This document shows, piece by piece, positions 47,866 to 59,178 of a DNA stretch of 64,000 nucleotides. The number at the start of each line of letters is the position of its first letter. Positions within the stretch are counted from its first letter, which is position 1. The stretch is taken from the NCBI RefSeq assembly GCF_001723175.1, contig NC_064653.1, positions 992,001 through 1,056,000 of the forward strand, in the 5' to 3' direction. The translations under genes and the position numbers were made by a program. The stretch comes from Penicillium oxalicum (Eukaryota > Ascomycota > Eurotiomycetes > Eurotiales > Aspergillaceae). A model generated the notes under the pieces. It had not been told where the DNA came from. It worked only from the letters and a program-made list of their open reading frames with translations, and did not search any database.

Positions 47866-50773
47866 TCAGAATCCTCTCTTCTGGCGAGCCTCACTCTGAC
47901 GACGGGCGGCAATCTCCTTATCCAGCATCTGGCTATTGATATCTGAGCTCAGACGTCTGAAATCCAGCAGAACCTCCAGCTTCGGATTCATCATACTGAG
48001 GATTTGCTGAAGGTCGTGGAGGTGTTTGCGAATCGCACAGTCCGGAAGACAAAACGTGCGAACACTCATCTCTCGAGCAAGACTTTTCCAGTTGCGCAGA
48101 TTGGTCTGTAGACAAGCGGGCCGGCAGGCCGAATCACCAGTGAACTCAATTTGACGACGGTTGGCGACGATGAGTTCTCGCTGCGTCGCTTGGTCGAAGC
48201 GGAATTCGTTCACGTGGTGCTGATTCTTGGCGTTCCAGGCCGCATTGACCTTGTCGATCGAGTGCTGGGAGATCCGTCCGCCATAGTACTGCTCGAGAAT
48301 GAATTGGTTTGCCGTGTTGCAAATCAAGACTTCGAGCTCGGCGTACAGCTTGGCCTGGACGGTGGAGTCTAGCGAGGTGACGAGTGACGCAGGTGAGCTT
48401 CCTGGCGCCGCAAGAGAGGCCGCGTTTGAAGGCTTTCGCTTCAGCCCGAACTTGGATTCGTCCACCTACAGCTCACGGTTAGAGTTGAAAGAAGCAGTGA
48501 GGCGAAAATGAAAGGAGCCACTTACAAATTCCGCAAGCTGGGCCTTCAGCTTATTCTTCATTCCGGCCATGAACCGGGACGTGGGACGAGCCTCTTGAGA
48601 GGGGCCTCCAAGCAAACCCTTCTCTCCCCAAAGAATCTTGCGCTTGAGCACGCGATCCTCAAGCTCAGGTGACTCTGAGCTGGACTGACAAGGGGAGGCC
48701 GCGGCCGGATCGATGGAGAGAGTGTCCAGCCCTGATACCCACTCTGTGGACTCGTAGGAGTCCGCCGAGGTCGGGGTGAAGTCTGCCTTGGCCGCAGAAC
48801 CTACAACTTCAGAGACCACCTCCCCATCCTCCTCATGCAGACGAGAAAGCTGGACGTGGAACAGGTCTCGCTTGTGCGGGATGTTGAGCCGCGCTGGGAC
48901 CAACGACTTCTGCCATTCGTCCTCATCGGCCTGAGCGACGGACGAAGCTGGTTCAGAATCCGGCTCTGGCCCAATGGGGTCAAGATTCAAGGCGTGGAGA
49001 ATGATGACCTCCTCATTCGGGGCGATCGACAGTGGGCGAGCGACTCGATTGGAACTGGGGACAATGCGGCAATTTAAGCCCACGGGGGAATGGTCACTGT
49101 CATCACTAGCATATGGATTACGAAGCGCCATGTCAGAGTAGTCGTGATAACTGTGAACGCGGTTTAGTGTCGTGTTGATTCTGAAAGATAAGAAAATGTG
49201 CTTACCTGTTTCCTCCGAGCCCGGAACTCTCGCTCACAAAGGAGACAGCCTGGGACTCGACCGGGTATCTTTCGCGCACAGTTTGATGCCCACAATACTT
49301 GGAAGTGACATGGTCGAATATTTCAGCTCTCGGTGTGTACAGACCATCCTTGACACTGGGGGACTCGGGCTCTTCGTGACCAAAGTAGTGGTACCTTTCA
49401 CGTCTGGGAACGCCATAAGTAGAACTGTACCCAGAGTCGGGAGGCTCGTGGAGATCAAGTTCAAGCTTGTCGATATCGATCTTCGGATCACGAGAATGGT
49501 GAAGGGTGCTGAGAGATCTAGGCTCGTAGAGATCAGGTCTGAGGTACCAAAGCTCCGGTTCCTGCCCAGTAATAGAGATGTGCTTGTGTTTGTCCCGCTT
49601 GGAATTTCCGTATCCTGGCTCTTGGATCATTTGCTTAAGAGTGAAAGGCATCAGTTGGCACATTTCGGACTTGGGACGCTCAAGCACTGGGGGAGCTCGA
49701 GAGACGTGTTTGGCATTGAAGAGCTCGAGTTCGTCGTAATCAGCATCAGGATATCCACTGAGCTGGGATCCGCTGATCCAATGGTTGTCTCCGACGTAGG
49801 AAGTTCTGCCGCCAACAGGATAGAGATGCTCGAGCTCTCGTTCCTGGGAGGCATTCTTGGCGCTTGGGGACTTTGAAATGTGGACTTCATGGTTGGAACC
49901 TGCATTTTCAGGAACGTGCTTTGTAGTTGAAGACAACTCGACATCATTACGGTGAGGCCACCATTCAGGCTGAACACCAGGATCCTGAAGATTTTGTCTG
50001 ACATGAGAAGTTTTGTGTGCAAAGAAATCGAGATAACCGGTCTGTACTTGCTCATCATTGTGATTAATTCTTAGGGGGCCCGGCACTTGCACGTCAAGAG
50101 TAGAATGATCAATCTCCGGGTGGTGCTTCGTGATCGACGACGACTCGACATCATCAGGGTGAGGCCACCATTCGAGCTGAAGGCCAGAATTCTGAGGGTC
50201 CTGTCCGAGGTAGGAGGTGTGGTCCGCAAAGTGCTTGAGATGGTCGAGCTCTGGCCCCCGAGACAGTGAAATGTGCTTGGCGACGAAGGAATCATGCTTG
50301 TGTACTTCAGGCTTCAGAAACTCGAGATGAGGAGGGTTCTGGAAGGAATCTTGGCAAGGACAATTGGAATCATTGCAGTCAGAAAGAGGAAGGATATCAG
50401 AACGGGAGCCGTGGTAATGAGGATTGTATCCGGATGATAGAGGCTTGTAGACAAGAGACTTGACACAATCGACGACTCGCTGTTCAACAGTAGGAACATG
50501 CTCAGTGATTGCAACTACAGGCCTGTACGCGTCAGGCTGAGGGCTCGAAAGCTTTGAAGTCTCCTCAGGGGGCGTCTTGTAAGGACAATCTGGCTCGTTG
50601 CAGTCAGGGTGAGGAAAACCCTTGAGACGAGGGCCGTGGTAGTGAGGATTGTATCCGGGGTAGGCGGGTTTGTAGGTGAGAGGTTGAAGATACTCAAGCT
50701 CTGGCTCTTGAGAGGAAGGCTCAGTGCTCTTGTCCTCTGGCTTGAGAATACTGGGCTTCAAGAGCTCGTCCAT
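47866..50773 (-). CDS. Hypothetical 930-aa protein with five degenerate ~70-75-residue repeats in its N-terminal half
   Basis: I do not recognise a known domain. Three exons fit: 50773-49206, 49150-48526 and 48465-47866, with 55-nt and 60-nt introns (GTAAGC...CACAG, GTAAGT...TGTAG) in phase. Residues 25-358 contain five repeats whose cores lie at about 54, 129, 204, 273 and 342 (PHPDC, PLSDC, PHPDD, PHRND, PDADY). Each has an upstream L-x(2-3)-L and S/G-Y-N/x turn and ends in a KHV/KHI/EHV element. The first two cores carry DCNxxxCP cysteine pairs; the others have lost the Cys. The protein is Pro/His/Asp-rich and has no signal peptide or membrane helix. The C-terminal 200 residues look globular and helical with conserved-looking Cys (CRPACLQTNLRNW, FCLPDCAIRKH). 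A split into two genes, the second starting at ATG 49131, is possible. Confidence 0.6.
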
Positions 50774-52139
50774 TGTGTTTTGAGTGAGATGCTTGATGTT
50801 TAGGAAATGCGAGAAGTCTTGGGTAAGGCTGTCACCACAGTCCTACAATTTTAATTGTGGAAGAAGCAGTATGAAGAGTTGTTTTGAGTGAAGATGTTGG
50901 AATTATTCTTGAAGAGAATGGAAGTGAGAATCACTAGGGTAAAGAAAACAAAAGAGGGAGAAGAAGTCTGACAACTGGAACCTTTTAAATCTTTTTCAAA
51001 TGAGGCTAGAACGCTCTATCTAGCTCAATGAATGACAGCCTTAGACAGAATTGTTTGGTATCAACAATTTCGAGAAGGCAGCACACGATGTGTGACCTTG
51101 ATGCCACGAATATTTCCTCTTTAGGAATGAAATGGAAGACACAAGCCTTCGTCAGCATAGCCAATCCCGAGACTCCGATGAATAGGCTGCACGGGTGCAC
51201 TGGGGCTAGTAAACCATGCTGGGTTTCTTTTAAGCTTAATTTGACCAAGCTTTTTGGTACATAATTGGGCACAATTGGATGTTTGCGCTTGTTTTCCACG
51301 CTGGCAAGACCACATGACGAATGAGAATTCTCCTAGTTGGGGCCAAAGACCCCAAGTGGAACTCTCAGACTGCTGCCTTCTGGTGCTATCAAACAGTTGC
51401 GAGGCAAACATCTGACCCATAATTCTAAGGCGAAAGCTAGAGTGTGCAACAGAAAAAGAAAGAATCTTTTCATGGCTAGATAGTTAAGTCTCCCAAACAC
51501 CGATAATGATACGAAGCGACGTCCAACGAATAAATAATAGTGTATCTCCATGTTCTGGAAATGATCCATCGCCTAAAAAAATTACACCACTTATCTATTG
51601 ACATAATCCTAGGCTCATTACCTAGTAAACGAGAATGACTTTTACTTCCGACTTCATCATCGACTTCGGCATTGCCATCATGGCTTCGATCCATTTCAAA
51701 CTGAGCATCAAATCCAGCATCCATTTCACCTCCCCTCAATTCTGACTCTCACATATATCTTTGACCAGTTCATGGCTGGTAATCCTTAGGAACAAGATTC
51801 AATGTAATTTCCCCTCGATTCAAAGTAGTGCCATCGCACCGGTTCGCCCAGGTGATTTACAACTCGATATCCATGCAGCGAAGCAGTCTTGCCTGCCTCG
51901 TGTAATATTGACTAACTAAACTTTAAGCCGTGAACAGTATTCGAATACAAGTGGCCGCCAAGGCTAGCAGCCAGTTTTAAAGCAAGTTCAAGCTAAGGTT
52001 ACCGAGAGTTGACAATACCTTGGCACCGATCCTAGTTTGAGTGAATAGAAAAATGGTAGGCTTGTAGTCCATATATACCTAGGATCAGGTATCTCCCCGA
52101 AAATGCCGCAGTACATGCAGTTAAACGCAACATGACAGA
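50774..52139. other. A/T-rich gene-free region
   Basis: About 1.4 kb upstream of the repeat-protein gene. Only short ORFs without protein character. Nothing else is recognised. Confidence 0.5.
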
Positions 52140-52763
52140 TCACAGATCATCCGTGGCACTGGTAAAAAACACAACATAAAAAAGGCCTAGGCCGCCCGCA
52201 ACAATCGTCCCAGAAACGTATGAGTGCCACGCGCTTACTGGTAGAAACAGGAGCATCACGATCAACCCAAGGTTAGCCGTCAGAAGCATGGAGCCGAGAA
52301 GGGAGACCTTGAGCGCATGGGAGCGGACGGACTCTAGGCCATCCCAGAATAAGTACAGGCCCCCCATCCAAGTGATCATTAGCCCATAGGTGACAATGAA
52401 CTTGGCTAGTTGCTCTAGACTGGTACGGGGAGTGGACACGGGGGGTATCGGGTTGTTGACGCCCAGCGGCTCAGCTTTGACTTCTTGGTACAGTTTCTCC
52501 ACGACATCTGATAGCGTTTGGATACGATCGAGAATGAGAGTCACATGATCTGGGTGATTCAAGTGTTCCTCAATCCGAGAGGTAGTGGACAGAGTGATGG
52601 CATGTAGGAGCAAAGTGGATAGGACAAGTAGGGCGAAGCCAACGGTGGATTGCTGGAGTGCATTCATGATCGGCTCCTTGATAAAATTGTTGAAACACGA
52701 AGAAGGAAAGGAGTTGCGCTGCGTGAAAGATTCGGGGTGCACTGCTCGTGTTCCCGAGCCCAT
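52140..52763 (-). CDS. Hypothetical integral membrane protein with four predicted helices
   Basis: Single-exon frame of 207 aa from ATG 52763, or 175 aa from ATG 52667 (MNALQQSTVG), which I slightly prefer because it begins directly before the first helix. Hydrophobic segments are VGFALLVLSTLLLHAITL, FIVTYGLMITWMGGLYLFW, VSLLGSMLLTANLGLIVMLLFLPV and GTIVAGGLGLFYVVFF. A polar, possibly coiled-coil stretch (LILDRIQTLSDVVEKLYQEV) separates helices 1 and 2. No family is recognised. It is divergent from the secreted-precursor gene at 53900 across 1.1 kb. The organisation of four helices makes it unlikely to be a chance frame, but function is unknown. Confidence 0.6.
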   Translation of the reverse strand: MGSGTRAVHPESFTQRNSFPSSCFNNFIKEPIMNALQQSTVGFALLVLSTLLLHAITLSTTSRIEEHLNHPDHVTLILDRIQTLSDVVEKLYQEVKAEPLGVNNPIPPVSTPRTSLEQLAKFIVTYGLMITWMGGLYLFWDGLESVRSHALKVSLLGSMLLTANLGLIVMLLFLPVSAWHSYVSGTIVAGGLGLFYVVFFTSATDDL

Positions 52764-53899
52764 GATCGTCGATTTGCAATCCTTAAAAAAAAAGGAAGAA
52801 AGAAGGAACTGGAAGCGACAAGGGTGAGCATGTATTTTCTGTCATGGGCCCTAATACGTATTATGCGGGTTATGCGAGGGTCCGTAATAGATGTACATTT
52901 GTGTAAGCGACCGGTTAACGTGCCCGAGCGCCATGACTCGAGGGCGAAGATGGCGCAGTGCTTGATGTACCTACTGGGAGGTCTGATCACGGAGCGTCAT
53001 TATGATCTGACACGACAAGCTGAGAGAAAATGTGTCATCTTATGCATTGACAGGGCAATTCACCAAGGCGAGCCAATCTAAACAGCATGTGTTGTATGAA
53101 TTGGGATGCGAGAACACGTGTACCCCTGAAAACTACGAGTGGACGTGCATACATGACGGGCATGCGGAAAGGGGCCGAACGGTTAAGCTTTAGCCAAGGC
53201 TTTGATGGCTTTCCGATCGTCAAGCCTCCCCATTGCGTCGAGTTCTAATTCGGCGCCGATTGCGCAGGGTACTCAGTATTCCTCGACCTCAGCACACTGT
53301 TCATAATTCAGCGCATTTAATCCCTATGGCACGTTCGCAGCAGATCAGATCCATGGTGTACAATGGTTCACGCAGGTGGTGATTACAATGGAAACTCGTA
53401 GATACATCATGCTGGCTCGGTGAAACACCGACTAGGGAAGAGAAGCACATTCATGCCTAGCCCATCTGCATACGGCAAAGTAAACTTCTTTTCATCCTTC
53501 TTGGGATCAGATGCGGGGTTTGCATCAATCTAGCAAACCAACTACCAATAATGGTCAGAGAAGAGAGCAATGTTGGCGATGGCCGGGGCCGTTCAGCCAA
53601 TCTGATCTAGTTCGTCAACAAGCGAGTGTAACCTCATTGCACCTGTACGCTTCAGTCTACATCGAGGTTCATGCATAACTACGGCTCCTTCGGCCCAGGA
53701 AGGGTGTTTAGGTAGAGGGACGACCAAGGATAGCAGTCGACTTAGAATGAAACCTAACATCTAGTGGAATGAAGAGGGCCTGAGGAGTTGCTGGAAACTA
53801 TATAAAGACCTAGCTAATGGATACTGTTTGTGGCCCCTTCAAAGAAAAAGTGTCTTGAAAAAAGACAGTTCTGAGCTCCATCAATTGAGTTACTTTATT
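52764..53899. promoter_or_regulatory. Divergent spacer with a TATA box for the secreted-precursor gene
   Basis: About 1.1 kb. TATATAAA at 53809-53816 lies 84 nt upstream of the ATG at 53900, a good TATA-type core promoter for a regulated gene. A short CAAGGCT-like inverted stretch lies near 53195. No gene is seen. Confidence 0.5.
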
Positions 53900-54881
53900 A
53901 TGCAGCTCTTCAAACTTCTTTGTCTGATCGGACCCGGCCTTGCACCTAGAGTGCAAGGCACGCCTTTACCTACTGGCGATGATGCCGTTGTCACGACTCC
54001 CGCATCGATCACGACAGATATGGTCCCCTACAACTGGGCCATATTGGATGTCTCCATCCCCAGTAGTGATGAAAAGGAAATGATGATAGCCGCCCAGCCA
54101 AAGACCAGCGTGGTACTGGCTGTTATCACGGCGAATAGCGGCATAGCTGTTGCTGCCTGTCAGTCTGGTATTCCATGGGTCTGCGCGGGCGTTGCCATCG
54201 CCGTGGTCCTTGGAAACTTCTTGACTCTCTTCATCTCCTCAAGCGGGCCGAGTGATGCTTCAAATGTGAAACGGGACGTTCTGTATCCTACGATTGGTGT
54301 GGTCCAGGACGCTTGGCAGCCGACGACCTCCTGCTCTACACATTGTCAGTTGAAGGCTGGTGCTGCCCACGGGGTCTGGACACCTTTTGCCAGTACAACC
54401 GTCGATGGCGTTCATCATGATCTTCACTTTCGACAGAATGGCACACTGATGGGAATTCGAGCCGTGTCCCGCTCGACTGCATCAATGAAACGCGATGAAA
54501 ATGACGATGATGGCGGCATAGTGGCCGCGTATTTCTGGGAAGACAACAACCAGCAGGCGTATGTAGTGGGGCAAAAAAGAAAGCTCTTTTGCCTTTGACC
54601 CCCTTTGGCTTTCTGTGGTCTGAGCCGGACGAGCTGACGTTGAAGATCATAGGTTCAACGACTTTGACCGGGCCGCTGTCTCCGGCGTTGCGCAAATCAT
54701 CACAAATTATATGCAAAACAACAATGCAGATATTGTCTGCTCCGATCTGTTAGATCAGGACGGGGCCGTCAATGCCGGTGTGATGACGATTGACTCTGGG
54801 AATCGGGAAATCGGCTTGACCGATGCGCAGTATAGCGAGCTCATGGCCTACTGTTTGAAGGGGGATCCTAACGTCCCTTAA
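53900..54881 (+). CDS. Secreted precursor with two Kex2-type sites and a central hydrophobic hairpin, function unknown
   Basis: Exons 53900-54558 and 54653-54881 give 295 aa; the 94-nt intron (GTATGT...CATAG) restores NQQAFNDFDRAA. The first in-frame ATG gives a signal peptide, MQLFKLLCLIGPGLAPRVQG. Residues about 70-112 form two hydrophobic, Gly/Ala-rich segments with Cys at 88 and 95. Lys-Arg at 124-125 and 197-198, both followed by Asp, look like Kex2 cleavage sites, which would release a middle piece of 72 residues with two Cys and a C-terminal piece of 97 residues with two Cys. No family is recognised. The layout (signal, hydrophobic part, dibasic sites, Cys-bearing pieces) is shared by several secreted fungal precursors, including killer-type proteins, but that is analogy only. 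Confidence 0.65.
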
Positions 54882-55864
54882 TCGTGATGTCTCATCCCAA
54901 ATGTGTGGTTCGGTGTCTACAACCTACCTACTCCCCTACATACGGGTAGCCCACGTGTGATGACTTATGTTGCGGCTACAATGTTTGATTCATGATATGT
55001 TAGCGGTGGCTTCATCAGTTACCAGACCCCTTCAACAGCGGTCAAGTTGATAGCTTCAGAGAAATGTCAATCCCTTCCTTGTACTTATCGACCAATAGAC
55101 AATTCATTTTCGTAGATATAGCAAAATCTGGCTACCAACCTTGTGTCTCTACCATCTTTCTGGATGGTCCAGCCTCTTTTAGGCTCGTTGCTTCGAAACC
55201 GCCCAAGTCCCGGCCGAGCCTGCCGAGCCTCTAATCACGTGACTCCACTGTCCACATGCCGAACGCGCCTTCCGGGCGCATGACGGTATGGAGTTCCCCC
55301 GCGTGCTCTCGCAGCCAATGAGAGCTGACCAGCCTGAATGCCTGCCGCAAAGGCAGCTCGGGATCAGAGACGGCAGTCAGTCCGCTGCCCGCACGTTCGG
55401 CCTTTGGGGTCTTGACGAGACCAAAAGACGGTCTCCTCACTTCTTGCCCCCCCACATGCTGACCAGAGCCTTTTACCCACAGTCCATCTGGCCTTTGATT
55501 GGCTTCTCACCCATCTCATCAAGTTCATCTCTCCACGATTCAACCGATCTTCAATGCCGGGGCTGCGCATCGTCACTCGCTCCAACCATGCGGCCCGCCT
55601 ACCCCGGCCTGGTTGCGAGTATTTATGAGCCAGCCATGGCCCTCGCATTCTATTTGCAAGATAGTGATGAGGCTTGTCACATTCAGAGCCATATTCTTCA
55701 ATCTCAGCGTACTTTTTCTGTGATCGCTTCGACAGGCGCATTACTCAAGCCCTTCCCCCCCCCATCACCTGCCAGCTCCACCCAGATCAGACACAATACG
55801 AAGAATTCGTTTCCTCCTCAGCGGTCTGGACTGAGTTGATTGATTGACACGTTCACGGATCAAA
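54882..55864. promoter_or_regulatory. Spacer upstream of the phenol hydroxylase-like gene
   Basis: Tandem intergenic sequence of about 1 kb. An open frame of 183 codons at 55288-55839 has no protein character and is treated as 5' flank. A C/T-rich tract at 55755-55795 precedes the start codon. No gene is supported. Confidence 0.45.
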
Positions 55865-57763
55865 ATGCCACAGGAGACTTTTGATATTGTGATCGTCGGC
55901 GCTGGTCCGGTCGGTCTGCTCCTCTCCTTATGTATGTCCCGGTGGGGCTATAAAGTGAAGCATATCGACAACCGCCCGGTACCAACCGCCACAGGCCGTG
56001 CAGATGGCATCCAGCCTCGGTCGACGGAGATTCTGCGAAACCTGGGCTTGAAGCGCGCCATCATGGCCTACGAGCCTGCCAAGGTGTACGACGTGGCTTT
56101 CTGGGACCCCAAGAGCGATGGATCGGGCATCGCTCGCACAGGCAGCTGGCCCAGCTGCCCTCGATTCATTGATACCCGCTACCCATTCACCACGCTGGTG
56201 CACCAAGGGAAGATCGAGCGTGTTTTCTTGGACGAGATGGAAAAAGCTGGAACCCGCGTGGACCGACCATGGACTATCGTCGGCTTCAAGAACGACGGTA
56301 CGGGTGACCACCCCGTTGAGGTCAAGTTGAAGTGCCTCGATACCAACGTCATCGAGACAGTCCGGACGAAGTACCTGTTCAGTGGCGAAGGAGCCCGGAG
56401 CTCTGTGCGAGAGCAGCTGGGTATCAAGATCCGCCACAAGGATCCCATCGCCTACGTCTGGGGTGTGATGGATGGTGTCGTTCGCACCAACTTCCCTGAT
56501 ATCGAGACCAAGTGCACGATTCACTCCGATGCCGGCTCCATTATGGTCATTCCGCGAGAGGACAACATGGTGCGTCTCTATGTGCAGATCGCCTCGTCCA
56601 CTGACCCCGATTTCAACCCTCGCAAGACGGCTACAGCCGAGGAGGTGCAGCAGACCGCCAAGAACATCTTAAAGCCGTACTGGGTCGAGTGGGATCGTGT
56701 GGAGTGGTATTCCGTCTACCCGATCGGCCAGGGCATTGCTGAAAAGTATACCCTGGACGAACGTGTCTTCATGGGAGGCGACGCCTGCCACACTCACAGC
56801 CCCAAGGCCGGCCAGGGAATGAACACGGCTTTCCACGACGCTCTCAACATGGCGTGGAAGATTCACGCGGTTGAGAGTGGCTTAGCTGATCGGTCCACCC
56901 TGAGTACCTACGAGAGCGAGCGCAAGGACATTGCCGAGACTCTCCTGGACTTTGACGCCAAGTACGCCGCTTTGTTCTCTAAGCGCCGCCCCAACGCCGG
57001 CGAGATTTCGGCCAGCAAGGCTGTTTCGACCGGGAACGAGGAGGAAGAGGATGAGTTTGTCAAGACTTTCAAGTCGTCGTGCGAGTTCACCAGTGGATAC
57101 GGAGTGGCGTACAAGCCCAATGTCTTCAATTGGGATGCAAGCCATCCCGCCAAATCCAGCTTGTTCGACATCTCTGGAGTCCGTCTGACCCCTGGACGCG
57201 CCTTTACCCCCTCTATGGTGACGCGCCTGGCGGATGCCAACTTTGTTGAGCTGGAACAGGAGGTCCCCGTCAATGGATCGTTCCGCATCTACGTCTTTGC
57301 TGGCAACCAGGCCAAGACCAGCAAGGCCATTGCCGACTTCGCGGCCAACCTGGAAAAGGAGCGCTCCTTCCTTTCCGCCTATCGCCGTCCCGACATTGCT
57401 AGTGTCTCCTTCTTTGAGCGCCACAACCCTCACTCGAAACTCTTTACTATCTCTGTCATCTACGCCGCCAACAAGAACGAGGTGGACGTGGACTCCATCC
57501 CGCAGATCCTTCGCGACTACCATCATCATCTGTACGCGGACGATATCCCGGACATTCGAGTTCCGCAGGCCAAGTTTGCGGCTCACGAGAAGCTTGGCTT
57601 TGACGTTGAAAAGGGTGGTGTCGTGGTGACTCGTCCGGATAGTCACGTTGCGTGCACCATCCAGCTGGTCGAGGGCTCCGGCACGGTTGATGCGCTCAAC
57701 GAGTACTTCAACGCCTTCTCGACCAAGCCGCTTGGTCAAAGCTCGCAAGGAAGCCGGTTGTAA
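55865..57763 (+). CDS. FAD-dependent phenol 2-monooxygenase-like hydroxylase
   Basis: Intronless 632-aa class A flavoprotein monooxygenase, using NADPH and O2 to hydroxylate an aromatic ring. The N-terminal Rossmann motif is GAGPVG at residues 12-17, followed by [34 protein letters not shown] near residue 304 binds the FAD ribityl and substrate side, with NMAWKI after it. The C-terminal 200 residues form the thioredoxin-like domain seen in Trichosporon phenol hydroxylase ([30 protein letters not shown]). The ring specificity (phenol, 3-hydroxybenzoate or other) cannot be read from the sequence. The ATG at 55865 follows CAAA; the frame upstream opens only with TTG. It could serve aromatic catabolism; no other pathway gene is adjacent. 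Confidence 0.9.
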   Translation: MPQETFDIVIVGAGPVGLLLSLCMSRWGYKVKHIDNRPVPTATGRADGIQPRSTEILRNLGLKRAIMAYEPAKVYDVAFWDPKSDGSGIARTGSWPSCPRFIDTRYPFTTLVHQGKIERVFLDEMEKAGTRVDRPWTIVGFKNDGTGDHPVEVKLKCLDTNVIETVRTKYLFSGEGARSSVREQLGIKIRHKDPIAYVWGVMDGVVRTNFPDIETKCTIHSDAGSIMVIPREDNMVRLYVQIASSTDPDFNPRKTATAEEVQQTAKNILKPYWVEWDRVEWYSVYPIGQGIAEKYTLDERVFMGGDACHTHSPKAGQGMNTAFHDALNMAWKIHAVESGLADRSTLSTYESERKDIAETLLDFDAKYAALFSKRRPNAGEISASKAVSTGNEEEEDEFVKTFKSSCEFTSGYGVAYKPNVFNWDASHPAKSSLFDISGVRLTPGRAFTPSMVTRLADANFVELEQEVPVNGSFRIYVFAGNQAKTSKAIADFAANLEKERSFLSAYRRPDIASVSFFERHNPHSKLFTISVIYAANKNEVDVDSIPQILRDYHHHLYADDIPDIRVPQAKFAAHEKLGFDVEKGGVVVTRPDSHVACTIQLVEGSGTVDALNEYFNAFSTKPLGQSSQGSRL

Positions 57764-58161
57764 ATTATGGATTTTCTTTCGTGATGCGTGCTCAACGTTG
57801 CACGTCTCCCCGATACCACCTGTACATGTGTTTTTTTCCCCTGTCCTTGACGACTATTTGATGCATTTTGAGCGTTTTCTGTGGGTCTATTTTTCGTCAA
57901 AAAATATAAATATAGAAATTCACCTTTTGAAACAAGTCATTGTGTCCGTTTGGCATAGTAGATTTTGTTCAGAATAGCCGTCCAAACTTTGCAACCATAG
58001 TGATCGAGCGCATGTCTGGTTGATATCTGGTGGTCACATGCCAAGCCCGATCTGTCCTCCGTCTCCACCCAGCATTGTCATCGACGCCCTGACCAAAGTC
58101 CGAGTCAATTATTGCGGAAATTCTTTCACTTTGGATCAGTCAACGCATTACCTCCTTCACC
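57764..58161. other. Spacer between the hydroxylase and CXXC zinc protein genes
   Basis: A/T-rich 3' flank then 5' flank. No element is recognised. Confidence 0.45.
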
Positions 58162-59178
58162 ATGCTCACTCTCTCATTGACCGCTGAACTAGAAGGGTGA
58201 GTGGTAGCCATATGCCTGGACAGTGCTTTTACCTCTTGCTCGTGTTTGTTTCCGGCACCCCGCGCACCCCCCCACCAAGGGAATCGTCACCGGCGGCACC
58301 GACCTGACCGGATAAAATCATGAAGCGCGAGGTAGGGCAGGATAAAAAGCCAAAGATCGCGGCAACTGACCAAATGTGGATAGTGTCACTGGCCTGAAGC
58401 CCACTGATACCGAGGAGAACCCTTATTACTTCACGTTCAAGGTGCAATGCACCGGGTGCCGTGAGACGCACCCGAAATGGGTCACCTTCAACCGTTTCGT
58501 AAGTACATGCATGATTAGCATGGTCGCGAGATTTTCCGACTGGGGCGAAGAAAGTCATTTGATACGAATCGGGAGTTATAATGGTAGGAGAAATTGGAAA
58601 TCCCCGGTAGTCGGGGTGAAGCCAACTTTGTCTGGAAGTGTCGTTTGTGCTCGGTATGTTTGATTATTCCCCTTCTCATGTCCGTGGCTACCTGCTACGT
58701 GACTCCTCAATTTGTTCTCTCTCTCTCTCTCCCCCCCTCTCATTCTTGGGCTCTGTTCGAGCGACTTGCATGATTGCATCCGCGTCCTTGAACAAGATAA
58801 CTAATGTGCCCGAATCAGAAAGCGCACTCTGCCTCCATCACGGCTGGACCGCATGCGTATGAGGCCGAGGAGAAGAAGAAAAAGGGCCGCACGATCATCG
58901 AATTGGACTGTCGTGGCCTAGAATTTGTTGAGTTCAAAGCCGACGTAAGACCTCCCGCGCTGGCATTTTGTTCACAATGCGAGTACTCGTCCCCTATCCC
59001 GGTGGCTGACTGGCTTTTGCTTTTCTTTTTCCAGGGCGAATGGGAGGCTCAAGGTGCCGAGTCTTCAACTTCTTTCACTGGTATCGACCTCTCGGAAGGT
59101 GAGTGGTACGACTACGATGAGAAGACCAGTGAGGAAGTGAGCATCAAGGAGGTCAAGTGGAGCATTGAACGGGCATAG
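58162..59178 (+). CDS. CXXC-motif zinc-binding protein, UPF0587/DUF866 (CZIB/YCR090C family)
   Basis: Small conserved eukaryotic protein of poorly known role. Five exons: 58162-58196, 58384-58498, 58588-58653, 58819-58944 and 59035-59178, giving 161 aa, the usual family length. Zinc ligands are the two CXXC pairs, CTGC in FKVQCTGCRETHPKWVTFNR and CRLC in FVWKCRLCSKAHSASI. The 66-nt third exon is absent from simple ORF scans; it supplies EKLEIPGSRGEANFVWKCRLCS, the most conserved block of the family, and its borders are fixed by frame on both sides. The C-terminus reads GLEFVEFKADGEW and ends with the acidic EGEWYDYDEK segment. Intron donors are GTGAGT, GTAAGT, GTATGT and GTAAGA. Confidence 0.92.

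Noticed and set aside
49172..49876. 234-codon plus-strand frame opposite the repeat-protein gene
   Set aside because: The minus-strand frame is more than twice as long, has ordered internal repeats and an in-phase intron. The plus frame has none of these.
53900..54881. Calling the secreted precursor a killer toxin
   Set aside because: Only the general layout is similar; I recognise no toxin family and no catalytic or pore-forming motif.
55288..55839. 183-codon frame upstream of the phenol hydroxylase-like gene
   Set aside because: Ser/Pro/Gln-rich with no domain or secretion signal, ends just before the hydroxylase start; best seen as 5' flank, though a small gene cannot be fully excluded.
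56882..57748. 288-codon antisense frame inside the phenol hydroxylase-like gene
   Set aside because: Shadow of a strongly conserved sense protein; no domain features.
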